A stretch of DNA of 64,000 bases from Bacteroidales bacterium (GTDB lineage Bacteria > Bacteroidota > Bacteroidia > Bacteroidales > ML635J-15). Position numbers and translations under genes: made by a program. The stretch spans positions 210,530 to 274,529 of the forward strand of contig JAFZRE010000033.1 in NCBI GenBank assembly GCA_017620015.1. The letters run 5' to 3'. Numbering within the stretch: position 1 is the first letter of the stretch; each line of letters starts with the position of its first letter. Positions 36,624-45,323 of this stretch are shown here, piece by piece. The notes beneath the pieces are model-generated. The model was given only the letters and a program-made list of their open reading frames with translations, was not told the origin of the DNA and did no database searches.

Positions 36624-37943
36624 TCAATTGCGTACCGCTTCTTTATTCGGTCTTCTGCGATGATGAGGTCTGCGTGATTTTGCATCTTTTGAAGCACCTT
36701 CGGCATTCTTAGACGCAGTTTTCCTTTGTCCCGAAAACCGCCTTCCGCCACGGTGTGAATCGCCATGTCTGCGGCGCGAAGGCTTCTTGCCTGGTGCATA
36801 CTCGGGAGCTTCGCCAAAACCATCGGGCAAAGGCGACTTCTCGACAACACGCTCAAGAAGTTTCTCAATCCGCGCAAAATGCTCAATTTCCTTTTCGCCG
36901 ATGAAACTTATCGCCAGACCGTCCTTTCCTGCGCGGGCAGTTCGTCCGATGCGATGAACATAATCCTCGGCCTTGTGCGGAATGTCGTAGTTCAAAATCA
37001 AGTTCACATTGTCGATGTCGATGCCACGCGATAGCAGGTTGGTCGTGACGATTATGCTAGTCTTTCCGCTCTTGAACTCAAGGACTGCATTTTCGCGCTC
37101 CTCCTGCGTAAAGTTTGAATTTATCGGTCGGTTGGGCAGATTGTTCATCCGCAGGAACGACGAAATCTCGCCTACGCTCTGCTTCTTCCCGACAAAAATT
37201 ATGACTTTCTCGCCCTTGTGTTCCGCCAAAGTTTGAAGCAAAAGTTTCATCTTGTCGTTTTCGTAAACCATGTAAACCTTCTGGTCGATTTCGGCGGCGG
37301 GCTTCGAAAAGTTAAGGTCAACGAACTTGGGTTCCACTAGAATCTGCTCGGCAAGTTTCTTTATCTGCGCAGGCATTGTAGCACTGAACATCAGCGACTG
37401 GCGTTTTTCGGGCAACTGCTTCACTATCTTCATGATGTCGGGATAGAAACCCATATCGAGCATTTCATCAGCTTCGTCGAGAACAAGGAAATCGAGAGTG
37501 GAAAAGTCGGCATAACCGAGGTTAAGATGCGAAATCAAGCGTCCTGGCGTTGCCACCACAATGTCGACACCATTGACAAGCGCATTTTTCTGATCACCAA
37601 ACCCTTGCTGGTCGTTTCCGCCGTATATTGCGATTGATGACTGATTAGAAAAATACGCGAGCCCTTCAATCTGTTCCTCGATTTGCAGGCAAAGTTCGCG
37701 TGTAGGTGCAATTATCAACGCCCTGATGCCATTTTTAGGGAAACGCAACATCCGTTCCATAATCGGCAAAAGGAAGGCCACGGTCTTTCCCGAGCCAGTC
37801 TGCGAGCAGGCCATAATGTCATGACCATCAACAACCGGCAGGAAAGTTTCAGCCTGTATTTTTGTAAGCTCTTCGAATCCAAACGATTCGACAGCCTCGT
37901 GAAGACAATCGTGCAATGTCAGTTCATCAAATCGCATACGCAA
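36624..37943 (-). CDS. DEAD-box RNA helicase (RhlE-like)
   Basis: 439 residues. Motifs in order: Q motif (LTKIQAETFLP), Walker A ACSQTGSGKT, PTRELCLQIEEQ, TPGRLISHL, VLDEADEMLDMGF (DEAD), SAT, ARGIDIDN-like SRGIDIDNV, and HRIGRTARAGKDG. The C-terminal 60 residues are strongly basic (RRRHGDSHRGGRRFSGQRK...HHRRRPNK), as in RhlE-type RNA chaperones. Probably acts in ribosome assembly or mRNA turnover. Single gene. Confidence 0.93.
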   Translation of the reverse strand: MRMRFDELTLHDCLHEAVESFGFEELTKIQAETFLPVVDGHDIMACSQTGSGKTVAFLLPIMERMLRFPKNGIRALIIAPTRELCLQIEEQIEGLAYFSNQSSIAIYGGNDQQGFGDQKNALVNGVDIVVATPGRLISHLNLGYADFSTLDFLVLDEADEMLDMGFYPDIMKIVKQLPEKRQSLMFSATMPAQIKKLAEQILVEPKFVDLNFSKPAAEIDQKVYMVYENDKMKLLLQTLAEHKGEKVIIFVGKKQSVGEISSFLRMNNLPNRPINSNFTQEERENAVLEFKSGKTSIIVTTNLLSRGIDIDNVNLILNYDIPHKAEDYVHRIGRTARAGKDGLAISFIGEKEIEHFARIEKLLERVVEKSPLPDGFGEAPEYAPGKKPSRRRHGDSHRGGRRFSGQRKTASKNAEGASKDAKSRRPHHRRRPNKEAVRN

Positions 37944-38017
37944 TTGAAAAAATTACAAATAGCAAAGATAAGCATATCCACCGAGCGAACACACCTAATA
38001 ATGATATATTTATTAAC

Positions 38018-38053
38018 AAAAAAAAACGACAGCCAAACTTTTGTGACTGCCGT
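38018..38053 (-). terminator. Terminator of the two-gene secreted-protein operon
   Basis: On the minus strand ACGGCAGTC pairs with GGCTGTCGT (two G-T pairs) around 10 bases, followed by nine T. It lies about 60 bases after the stop at 38113. Confidence 0.75.
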
Positions 38054-38075
38054 TATTCATTGTTGCATAATATTA

Positions 38076-38113
38076 GCGCATTACAAATGCTTATATTCAA
38101 CCGTGTCGGATTT
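38076..38113. repeat. REP-like repeat family C, copy 2
   Basis: GCGCATTACAAATGC, then TTATATTCAA...GTCGGATT; see 34725-34762. It abuts and slightly overlaps the stop codon of the neighbouring gene, so it could have been inserted next to it. Confidence 0.6.
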
Positions 38114-38748
38114 TAGAAATTAACTACCAAACATATACCGTTACCAGTAAAGCCGACATTCATCGTTGCGGTGGGTTCCTTTCGGCTAACACACTCGTTA
38201 TTATAGACAAGGTGTGCATTGGTTTTCTTGTTATGTCCCAGCAATATACATGGCAAACCTCCGCCTATACCGACAATAGTTCCGCCTAACATCATACAAG
38301 CCCCGGTAAGCATTGCCCAGTTTGGCAACAATTCCGTGCCGACATACCAACCAGAATTATTATAATAGTTTATATGACCCGAAGTGGCAGCGCCTCCTAT
38401 CATAAAGCCAGCTCCGATAAGTAATGTCGCACCGCCTACCGACGCCAATACTATACCAGTTTTCTGCTGTTTGGCACCCGCTTGGAAGCGTTGGTATGCT
38501 GCGGTGCACTCCGCTTGCATCTTCGACAAAAACTGAGACTCGGTCATGGTTTCACCTTTGTAGAACCAAGAACCCGAACGATACTGGATATGCTCGGAGT
38601 CATTATCCGTAACTATCTGTGTGGTTACTGTACCAGTACTATCCACGGTCGTCACTTTCTTCTGTCCGGGCATGGTCACATTATACTCCTGCGCACAGAG
38701 TACACATGTGACAGCAATTCCCATTAAAAATAATAAAAACTTACGCAT
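38113..38748 (-). CDS. Secreted or membrane protein of unknown function
   Basis: 211 residues from the ATG at 38746-38748 (MRKFLLFLMGIAVTCVLCAQ, signal peptide); the frame opens 11 codons earlier but those precede the signal. A mid-protein glycine-rich hydrophobic stretch (TGIVLASVGGATLLIGAGFMIGG and LTGACMMLGGTIVGIGGGLPCILLG) looks like two membrane segments. I do not recognise the family, although this layout is common in small Bacteroidota envelope proteins. One base separates it from the gene upstream, so they form an operon. Confidence 0.72.
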   Translation of the reverse strand: MRKFLLFLMGIAVTCVLCAQEYNVTMPGQKKVTTVDSTGTVTTQIVTDNDSEHIQYRSGSWFYKGETMTESQFLSKMQAECTAAYQRFQAGAKQQKTGIVLASVGGATLLIGAGFMIGGAATSGHINYYNNSGWYVGTELLPNWAMLTGACMMLGGTIVGIGGGLPCILLGHNKKTNAHLVYNNECVSRKEPTATMNVGFTGNGICLVVNF

Positions 38749-38749
38749 A

Positions 38750-39415
38750 TTATTTCTTTTTAGGTTTGTAATCTTTGTCATATTTCATGGTTAATGCCTT
38801 GTCTCCGACATCTATATATGCCGGGTTCATTCCTAAGAAATGCGGCGCAAGGATAGAACCGTACATCACCATTCGAAGTCTCCATATATCCGTTGTCATG
38901 CCGAAGGATGTTTTTACACGGTCTATTACGGCTTCATAAACGGTCTCTTTGGTCTTTAAGTCACGCACAATAAGTTTGCCAACTAAAGTGGCACCTTCAC
39001 CAGCAAATAACATGCCTATACGAGGCAACCCCTCATCAACTTTGTCGATATACCACTCCATGGCATACTTGGCCGAGTCTTTGTCGGCGGTCATGTGGAG
39101 CGCAATATTACGATGGTCACAGGCGACATTCCAGTACTTTACAATCCAGAAATAGATTTTCTCGAAATCCTCGCCCCATTCATCTTTTTTGTACTCCATA
39201 TACGAACCTTCTTCCTTTTTAATTTTTTTTGCTTTACCATCAAATTTCACATGAAGTGCCTTGGTAAAATCAAGATACAACCACATTTTTGCATCTTCTT
39301 TCATAAAGGCATAATCATTACCTTTGTTAACAATGATGTCATTGTAGAACCATTTAAACGAATAGGCCGAAACGCTTGTCAGAACGGCGAAGCATAAAAT
39401 AAATAGTTTTTTCAT
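38750..39415 (-). CDS. Secreted protein of unknown function
   Basis: 221 residues: signal peptide MKKLFILCFAVLTSVSAYS, then a lysine- and aromatic-rich soluble domain (DEWGEDFEKIYFWIVKYWNVAC; DKVDEGLPRIGMLFAGEGATLVGKLIVRDLKTKETV) and a basic tail ending KPKKK. The VGKLIVRDLKTKETV stretch resembles small envelope proteins with a beta-sandwich. Family not identified. First gene of the two-gene operon. Confidence 0.72.
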   Translation of the reverse strand: MKKLFILCFAVLTSVSAYSFKWFYNDIIVNKGNDYAFMKEDAKMWLYLDFTKALHVKFDGKAKKIKKEEGSYMEYKKDEWGEDFEKIYFWIVKYWNVACDHRNIALHMTADKDSAKYAMEWYIDKVDEGLPRIGMLFAGEGATLVGKLIVRDLKTKETVYEAVIDRVKTSFGMTTDIWRLRMVMYGSILAPHFLGMNPAYIDVGDKALTMKYDKDYKPKKK

Positions 39416-39539
39416 ATTCTGATGTGTTTATAAATTGTTATTTCAACTTTTTTCTTTAAATAAAAATGATATCCGATCTTGTAGGATTGCTGGAAATCCG
39501 ACATGACAAGATTTTTATCAGCAGCGAGAAAGCAGAAGC

Positions 39540-40142
39540 CTAAAGGCGTTCTTCAATTACTCTCCAGTCGATGATGTCCCACAATGCTGCGAGATGGTCT
39601 GCACGACGGTTCTGGTAATCAAGATAGTAGGCGTGTTCCCACACATCAAATGTCAGCAATGGCTTCAAACCCTTGCGTACTGGATTTTCTGCATTAGGTT
39701 CCTGAGTAATAACTAACTTGCCATCAGCATTCAGCGACAGCCAAACCCAACCCGAACCAAACAAACCTACGCCTTTCTGAACAAACTCGGTCTTGAAAGC
39801 ATCGAACGAACCGAAATCCCTTTCAATCAACGACAAAAGTTTTCCTTCGGGCTTGTTGTTGTCGCACTTTGCTGCAAACTGCTCGAAATACATGGTATGG
39901 TTGAGCACCTGACCAGCATTGTTGAACATTCCACCTTCGGCACGCTTCACAACCTCAACCAGCGAAAAGCCTTCCAAACCGCTGCCGGGCAACATCTTGT
40001 TCATATTGTCAACATACGCCTTCAAGTGCTTTCCGTGATGGAACGACAAGGTTTCTGCGCTTATAACTCCCTTTAGTACCGATGCCTCGAACGGCAATGC
40101 AGGCATTTCAAAAATCCCGTTTACAGGCATAATTTCTTTCAT
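39540..40142 (-). CDS. sodB: Superoxide dismutase, Fe/Mn family (iron-type residues)
   Basis: Dismutes superoxide in the cytoplasm. 200 residues. Metal ligands His35 (SFHHGKH), His82 (LNHTMYF), Asp166 and His170 (TFDVWEHAYY). The outer-sphere glutamine sits in FNNAGQ (Gln78), the position used by iron-type enzymes. Two usual aromatic residues near it are replaced (QVLNH for QVWNH, MYF for FYW), so the active-site gateway is slightly unusual. Single gene with a good promoter. Confidence 0.93.
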   Translation of the reverse strand: MKEIMPVNGIFEMPALPFEASVLKGVISAETLSFHHGKHLKAYVDNMNKMLPGSGLEGFSLVEVVKRAEGGMFNNAGQVLNHTMYFEQFAAKCDNNKPEGKLLSLIERDFGSFDAFKTEFVQKGVGLFGSGWVWLSLNADGKLVITQEPNAENPVRKGLKPLLTFDVWEHAYYLDYQNRRADHLAALWDIIDWRVIEERL

Positions 40143-40169
40143 ATTCTTACCTATTTATAAATGATAGGA

Positions 40170-40201
40170 CAAATTTAATGTATTTTTTGCAACAATGCAA
40201 G
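40170..40201 (-). promoter_or_regulatory. Promoter of sodB
   Basis: -33 CTTG (40198-40201), 20-base spacer, -7 TAAATTTG (40170-40177), all on the minus strand; leader about 25 bases. Confidence 0.65.
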
Positions 40202-40279
40202 AGATGAATAAAAAAGTTGCTTAACTATATGAAACACACAGCAAAGCAACTTACTAAAATATATGTCCCTTGAGGGCTT

Positions 40280-40918
40280 TTATTTCAATTTTGCAGTATA
40301 ACCAGGAGCGTTTCTTTGTCCTGTAGGTGTAGAGACCTTAATTCCAATGAATGTTATCGAGTCTCCGGAAGACTTCTTCTTTATATCATTCAGTATATCT
40401 GCAGGTATCTTATTTCCAGTTACAAGCTGCGATGATGTTATACCATCGGCTTCTTTCATATATGTAAACTGTGTTACTGTATATTTTACGTCCTTAAATG
40501 GAAAGTTTGCATCGTCGATTACAGCATCAAGCTGTGCAGATTTAGAAAAAACTGACACCGGGACTTCATCGCCTACCTTATATCCACCAATTGTGATTGC
40601 CGGTGTAGGGAGCCCCTGCACCTTGAACTCACTAGTAGCTTCGCCAAAACTTATTTTCACCGACTTAACATCCGGGTCGGTTATTTCAACCACATACTGA
40701 CCATCGAATCCAGAAACTTTTCCCGAATAAATTTTTGCTCCATCTGATATTGACGGCATTACACCATCATTACCCTTTGCCACTATCGAGACAGGATTCT
40801 TCACGCCCCGATATAACACATCACTTGCACTGCTCTTGATTTGAACACCCTGCGCACTTGCTATAATAAAGGAAATGCATAGCAACGACATTACCAAAAT
40901 CAAACTTTTTGCTCTCAT
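40280..40918 (-). CDS. Stand-alone GldM C-terminal-domain-like secreted protein
   Basis: 212 residues with a signal peptide (MRAKSLILVMSLLCISFIIASAQG). The mature protein follows the end of the gliding/type IX secretion protein GldM: DVLYRGVKNPVSIVAKG (Ig-like strand), the turn GLPTPAITIGG, FKDVKYTVTQFTYM, and GDSITFIGIKVSTPTG near the end. The N-terminal membrane helix and first periplasmic domains of GldM are missing and there are no gldK, gldL or gldN neighbours. It may be an independent periplasmic protein with the same fold. Confidence 0.7.
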   Translation of the reverse strand: MRAKSLILVMSLLCISFIIASAQGVQIKSSASDVLYRGVKNPVSIVAKGNDGVMPSISDGAKIYSGKVSGFDGQYVVEITDPDVKSVKISFGEATSEFKVQGLPTPAITIGGYKVGDEVPVSVFSKSAQLDAVIDDANFPFKDVKYTVTQFTYMKEADGITSSQLVTGNKIPADILNDIKKKSSGDSITFIGIKVSTPTGQRNAPGYTAKLK

Positions 40919-40968
40919 ATTCTATAATTTTAAAATTAAACTCCCAATTGTTAACATATAAGATGTGG

Positions 40969-40999
40969 CAAATTTAATACAATTTTCTATAATATCAAG
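40969..40999 (-). promoter_or_regulatory. Promoter of the GldM-like gene
   Basis: -33 CTTG (40996-40999), 19-base spacer, -7 TAAATTTG (40969-40976). Confidence 0.65.
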
Positions 41000-41026
41000 A
41001 AAGAAAGGATTTTTTTACAAAAAAAA

Positions 41027-41239
41027 GCACGGCTCTTTCATTTGACCGCCCCCTGAGCCTGTGGCTGCTGAGCGAGTCGAAGTATCGAAGGGTAAGGTTT
41101 GTAGCATTATATCATTTCGTTACCTTGACTTCCCTTCGACCATGCTCAGTGCGGCGCGACAAGCTCAGCCAGCGGATTTATTCAAATACTAACTATTTGT
41201 ATCGCAAGCAACAACACTATCCAAATAAAAGAGCCGTGC
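41027..41239. mobile_element. MITE-like element with terminal inverted repeats (repeat family A, copy 2)
   Basis: Terminal inverted repeats GCACGGCTCTTTcATTTG (41027-41044) and CAAATaAAAGAGCCGTGC (41222-41239), 17 paired positions with one mismatch, enclose 177 bases. Within, 41044-41180 is the reverse complement of the family A repeat at 3761-3856. It has no coding capacity. An alternative is that the arms are an old terminator split by a family A insertion. It fills most of the 393-base gap 40919-41311. Confidence 0.65.
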
Positions 41240-41271
41240 AAAAAAAAGTCGCTCCCTTTCGGAAGCGACCC
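41239..41271 (-). terminator. Terminator of the dipeptidyl peptidase gene
   Basis: On the minus strand GTCGCTTCC pairs with GGGAGCGAC (one G-T pair) around a GAAA tetraloop, followed by eight T. It sits 41 bases after the stop codon. Confidence 0.9.
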
Positions 41272-41311
41272 ATTGTAAACCGATTAAAAGGATTTATAAA
41301 AATTAAAAATC

Positions 41312-43492
41312 TTACAAGTTGTTCAAAATGTAATTTGTCATCTTTGTATATAGGTGATGACGCGTGTTACCGCCGTAAATGCTGTGGTCCTTGTTTGGAT
41401 AATACATCAGGTCGAACTGAACATCAGCCTCGATGAGCTTGTCAACCCAATCGACAGAGTTCTGGAAATGAACATTGTCGTCGGCAGTCCCGTGAACCAA
41501 CAAATATTTGCCTTTCATCTTCTTGGCGTGGTTGATTGGCGAATTGTCGTCGTAGCCAGCGGCATTGTCCTGTGGCAGACCATTGTAGCGCTCGGTATAA
41601 ACCGAATCGTAGTATCTCCAAGTAGTTACAGGTGCAACTGCGATACCAACCTTGAAATAGTCGGCACCGACAGTCATACAAAGGCTCGACATATATCCGC
41701 CGTAGCTCCAGCCGAAAATACCAATCCTATCCTTGTCAACATAATCAAGCGAACCTAGATACTTGGCTGCCGAAATCTGGTCTTGTACTTCGTACTTACC
41801 TAATTGTCCGTAAGTTGTCTGACGGAAATCGCGACCACGATAGCCAGTGCCACGATTGTCAACCGAAACGATTATGTAGCCCTTCTGAGCAAAAATCTGA
41901 TACCAAGGCATTGAACCGTCCCAAACATCGGCAACTGTCTGCGAACCGGGACCGCCATAAACATACATAAACACCGGATATTTCTTCTTTGCATCGAAAT
42001 TCTGCGGCTTTATCATCCAGCCATTCAGTTCGTCACCATTTTCGGTCTTGAAAGTGAAAAATTCCTTCTTCGTGAACTTGTAGTCGCCATTAATCTTGTC
42101 GGCAAGAGCCTTATTGTTTTCGAGTTCGCGGATAACCTTGCCACTATTGTTGCAAAGTGTAATCACAGTTGGAGTGTTTGCATCGCTGAACTCATTTATG
42201 AAATACTTGAAGCCATTGCTGAAAGTTGCAGAATTGGTTCCCTTTCCTTTGCTCAGCTCCTTGATTTTGCCCTTCTCGGCATCAACGCAGTATATTTCGC
42301 GACGGAGCGGAGAATTCTTTGCAGCCTGGAAATAAACAACACCATTGTCATCAACTCCATAAACCTCAGTCACTTCCCACTGACCATCGGTAAGCTGACG
42401 GACAAGATTTCCGCTCATATCGTACATATAAATATGGCGGTAACCATTTGATTCGTGCGAAGTTATGAAATGCTTGTTGTCGGGAAGGAAAGTAAGGTCG
42501 TCGTTGATTTCCAAGTAGTTCTTGTCGGTCAAGGTCTGAATTATCTTCGACGAACCGTTAGTAGCATTGATAAGGAAAAGTTCGTACTTGTTCTGCAAGC
42601 GGTTGAGTTTTACAGCAGAAAGCGTATTGGGGTCTTTTGTGAACTTCAAGCGTGGAATGTACATGTCGTTTAGATCGCCCATATCGGCAACGGTAATCTT
42701 ACCACTCTCAATATCAACTATATGCAATGAAACCTTTGAGTTCTCCTCCCCTGCCTTCGGGTACTTGTATTCGTAGTTTTCGGGATAAAGTTCTCCGTAC
42801 ATTGTCATTCCAAACATCTTGACGTTGGATTCGTCGGTACGCAGAAAAGCGATTTTCTTTCCGTCAGCCGACCAGTCGTATGCCTTGTTGTAGCTGAATT
42901 CCTCCTCATAAACCCAGTCGGGAGCACCATTTATTATTTTGTTCCATTCGCCGTCGGTTGTAAGCTGGACTTCCTTGGCATTCTTGTCGGTTATGTCCTT
43001 CACATACAGATTGTTCTTACGAACAAAAGCCACCTTCTTGCCATCGGGCGAGAACGAAGCCAACTGCTGTTTGCCGTTTTCTGAAAGACGAGTTACCTCT
43101 TTGGTTTTCAAATCATAAATATAATACTCGGCAGTAAACGAGTGGCGGTAAATAGGCTCGTACTTGGTTGAAAACATAATCTTCGATTCGTCGGGACTGA
43201 AAACATAGTCGAAAATGAAATCGAAGTTGTCGCCAAGCTTAAGGTCGGCAACCATCATCAACGTTTCCTCCTTTTCACCAGTCTTGTAGCTGTACTTCTC
43301 GATACCGTTGCGACGGATAGTAAGGTTGGTGTAATGTTCGCCATCCTTCATCGATTCGATTCCGTAAACGCCATTCTGCCTGAAAGTTCCGTAGTAGTAA
43401 AGGTCGTCAACGGTGATTTCCTTCTGTGCATTTGCCGTAAAAGCCACAACTAGCAGCAAAATCACGGACAAGTAAAATCTCTTCATATTCAT
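41312..43492 (-). CDS. Dipeptidyl peptidase IV (S9 family)
   Basis: Exported prolyl oligopeptidase-family enzyme removing X-Pro dipeptides. 726 residues with a signal peptide (MKRFYLSVILLLVVAFTANAQ, from the third residue). An eight-bladed propeller (DPPIV N-terminal domain, residues 60-480, with repeated FSPDGKKVAFVRKNNLYV-like blades and the VYEEEFSYNKAYDWS double-Glu motif that anchors the substrate amine) precedes the alpha/beta hydrolase: GWSYGGYMSS (Ser), GTADDNVHF (Asp), NKDHSIYG (His). Typical of peptide-fermenting Bacteroidota. Confidence 0.95.
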   Translation of the reverse strand: MNMKRFYLSVILLLVVAFTANAQKEITVDDLYYYGTFRQNGVYGIESMKDGEHYTNLTIRRNGIEKYSYKTGEKEETLMMVADLKLGDNFDFIFDYVFSPDESKIMFSTKYEPIYRHSFTAEYYIYDLKTKEVTRLSENGKQQLASFSPDGKKVAFVRKNNLYVKDITDKNAKEVQLTTDGEWNKIINGAPDWVYEEEFSYNKAYDWSADGKKIAFLRTDESNVKMFGMTMYGELYPENYEYKYPKAGEENSKVSLHIVDIESGKITVADMGDLNDMYIPRLKFTKDPNTLSAVKLNRLQNKYELFLINATNGSSKIIQTLTDKNYLEINDDLTFLPDNKHFITSHESNGYRHIYMYDMSGNLVRQLTDGQWEVTEVYGVDDNGVVYFQAAKNSPLRREIYCVDAEKGKIKELSKGKGTNSATFSNGFKYFINEFSDANTPTVITLCNNSGKVIRELENNKALADKINGDYKFTKKEFFTFKTENGDELNGWMIKPQNFDAKKKYPVFMYVYGGPGSQTVADVWDGSMPWYQIFAQKGYIIVSVDNRGTGYRGRDFRQTTYGQLGKYEVQDQISAAKYLGSLDYVDKDRIGIFGWSYGGYMSSLCMTVGADYFKVGIAVAPVTTWRYYDSVYTERYNGLPQDNAAGYDDNSPINHAKKMKGKYLLVHGTADDNVHFQNSVDWVDKLIEADVQFDLMYYPNKDHSIYGGNTRHHLYTKMTNYILNNL

Positions 43493-43511
43493 ATCAATAA
43501 ATTTTTGATTG

Positions 43512-43519
43512 CAAATATA
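43512..43519 (-). promoter_or_regulatory. -7 element of the dipeptidyl peptidase gene
   Basis: TATATTTG on the minus strand, 20 bases before the start at 43492. Confidence 0.5.
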
Positions 43520-43599
43520 ATTCTTTTAGGCACAATTTCTACACCTATATAAAAGAAAAGCCACAACAAAGTGGCTTTCCATTCATTATCAACAAGATA

Positions 43600-44853
43600 T
43601 TACAATCCAAATTCTTTCTTTACCTTGTCAACATAGTCAAGTTTTTCCCAAGTGAAAAGTTCAACTTCCTCTTCAATCTTCTTGCCGTCGGCAATAAAGC
43701 ATTTCTTCACGACCTGTGGTTCGCGACCGAAATGTCCGTATGCTGCCGTTTCTGCATAAATCGGGTTCAACAGTTTCAAACGCTTCTGAATTGCAGCAGG
43801 TGTGAGCGGGAAAAGTTTCTTTACTTTCTCGGCAATTTCGGCATCGCTCATCTTCACCTTTGCAGTTCCGTAGGTGTTGACATATATTCCAACTGGTTCG
43901 GCAACACCGATTGCGTATGCAACCTGAATAAGGATTTCGTCGGCAACGCCCGCTGCAACAAGGTTCTTTGCAATGTGACGTGCTGCGTATGCTGCCGAAC
44001 GGTCAACCTTCGACGGGTCTTTTCCGCTGAATGCGCCACCACCGTGTGCGCCCTTGCCACCGTACGTGTCAACGATAATCTTACGGCCAGTAAGACCGCT
44101 GTCGCCGTGAGGTCCACCGATGACAAACTTTCCTGTCGGGTTGACAAACAGCTTGAAATCTTTCTTGAAAAGTTTCTGTGTGCGTGCTGGCAAGTCGGCA
44201 ATCACCCTAGGTATCAAGATTTTGCGGACATCATTTTCAATCTTTTTGAGCATCTTATCTTCATTCTTGTCGAAATCGTCGTGCTGTGTAGAAATTACTA
44301 TGGTGTCGATTCTTACTGGAGTGCCCTTCTCGTCGTATTCGATTGTTATCTGCGACTTTGCATCGGGACGAAGATAAGTCATTTCCTTGCCTTCGCGACG
44401 GATTTCGGAAAGTTTCTTCAACATCCTGTGAGCAAGGTCAAGAGGCAATGGCATGTAGTTGTCGGTATCCTTGCAGGCATAACCGAACATCATACCCTGG
44501 TCGCCAGCACCCTGTTCGGCTGCGGTTTCGCGTTCAACACCCTGATTAATGTCGGGAGACTGCTCGTGGATAGTTGACATCACACCGCAGGAATTGCCAT
44601 CGAAGCGATATTCGCCCTTGGTGTAGCCGATTCCGTTCACAACCTTGCGCACAACGCTCTGAACGTCAACGTATGCCTTTGATTTAACTTCGCCAGCGAC
44701 AACAACCAAACCTGTGGTTACAAGTGTTTCGCAAGCGACTTTTGATTTTGGGTCCTGAGCCAGAAATTCGTCAAGTATCGAGTCTGAAATCTGGTCGGCC
44801 ACTTTGTCGGGGTGTCCTTCCGACACCGATTCTGATGTAAAATAATAGTTCAT
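43600..44853 (-). CDS. metK: S-adenosylmethionine synthetase
   Basis: Makes SAM from methionine and ATP. 417 residues with the signatures [56 protein letters not shown] and [19 protein letters not shown]. The leader is about 110 bases long and contains a SAM-II-like motif; the promoter is well defined. Single gene, directly downstream in the same strand as lgt but separated by a 470-base gap. Confidence 0.97.
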   Translation of the reverse strand: MNYYFTSESVSEGHPDKVADQISDSILDEFLAQDPKSKVACETLVTTGLVVVAGEVKSKAYVDVQSVVRKVVNGIGYTKGEYRFDGNSCGVMSTIHEQSPDINQGVERETAAEQGAGDQGMMFGYACKDTDNYMPLPLDLAHRMLKKLSEIRREGKEMTYLRPDAKSQITIEYDEKGTPVRIDTIVISTQHDDFDKNEDKMLKKIENDVRKILIPRVIADLPARTQKLFKKDFKLFVNPTGKFVIGGPHGDSGLTGRKIIVDTYGGKGAHGGGAFSGKDPSKVDRSAAYAARHIAKNLVAAGVADEILIQVAYAIGVAEPVGIYVNTYGTAKVKMSDAEIAEKVKKLFPLTPAAIQKRLKLLNPIYAETAAYGHFGREPQVVKKCFIADGKKIEEEVELFTWEKLDYVDKVKKEFGL

Positions 44854-44912
44854 CTGTCAATAAGTTTTTAAACGTTAATAACAGGAACGATTGGGATGTA
44901 ACTTGGAATTTG

Positions 44913-44962
44913 TGTTTTTAGCATTTTTTTCCGTGGTTGCAAGCATCCAAATCTTTCCACAA
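44913..44962 (-). ncRNA. Candidate SAM-II (metA-type) riboswitch in the metK leader
   Basis: Read on the minus strand the leader has a stem TGTGG (44957-44961) / CCACG (44932-44936), a loop with GGATGCTTGCAA, then an A-rich run into ATGCTAAAAA. The GCTTGCAaCCACG core followed by an A run and GCTAAA is what I remember of the SAM-II consensus, known in alphaproteobacteria and Bacteroidota. The transcript should start only a few bases upstream of the stem, and the gene makes SAM. The pseudoknot pairing could not be verified by eye. Confidence 0.62.
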
Positions 44963-44972
44963 AATTTCATCG

Positions 44973-45003
44973 CAAAGGTATTGCAATTATAGCAATGTGC
45001 AAG
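44973..45003 (-). promoter_or_regulatory. Promoter of metK
   Basis: -33 CTTG (45000-45003), 19-base spacer, -7 TACCTTTG (44973-44980). Start of transcription at about 44966, just before the candidate riboswitch. Confidence 0.7.
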
Positions 45004-45086
45004 TTAATTTTTTGCAAAAGAAATTAACAGCCTAATGTTTGCTAGGAATCTGTTTGATAATCATTATTGTCCTTTATATCCTACCA

Positions 45087-45244
45087 GTCATTCCGAAAAG
45101 CAGAACGAACAGCAAAAGGAACGTTGCTTGTGAGTTCGCTTATCCGGAATCTGTTCTATAATAATCCGTTAATAGATTACGGACAGCAGTCTTCACAACG
45201 CTCACCGTTCCGCATCGCGTGTTCCGACTAGCTTCCGAAATGAC
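45087..45244. repeat. MITE-like dispersed repeat family B, copy 2
   Basis: Bounded by GTCATTCCG (45087-45095) and CCGAAATGAC (45235-45244); shares the ACAACGCTC...CGCGTGT core (45195-45222) with copy 1 at 31407-31434. It holds an internal palindrome TCCGTTAATAGATTACGGA. With the metK leader and AT-rich DNA it fills the gap 44854-45323; nothing else is seen there. Confidence 0.72.
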
Positions 45245-45323
45245 GACTCTCTAAAAAATTTTACGTAACTAATTCAATTTAAGAGTTGCCAATGTATTAT
45301 TTATTTTTAGCGAACAACAATAG

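Noticed and set aside
36566..36886. 106-codon frame at the end of the DEAD helicase gene
   Set aside because: It overlaps the helicase's basic tail in another frame; arginine-rich composition follows from that overlap.
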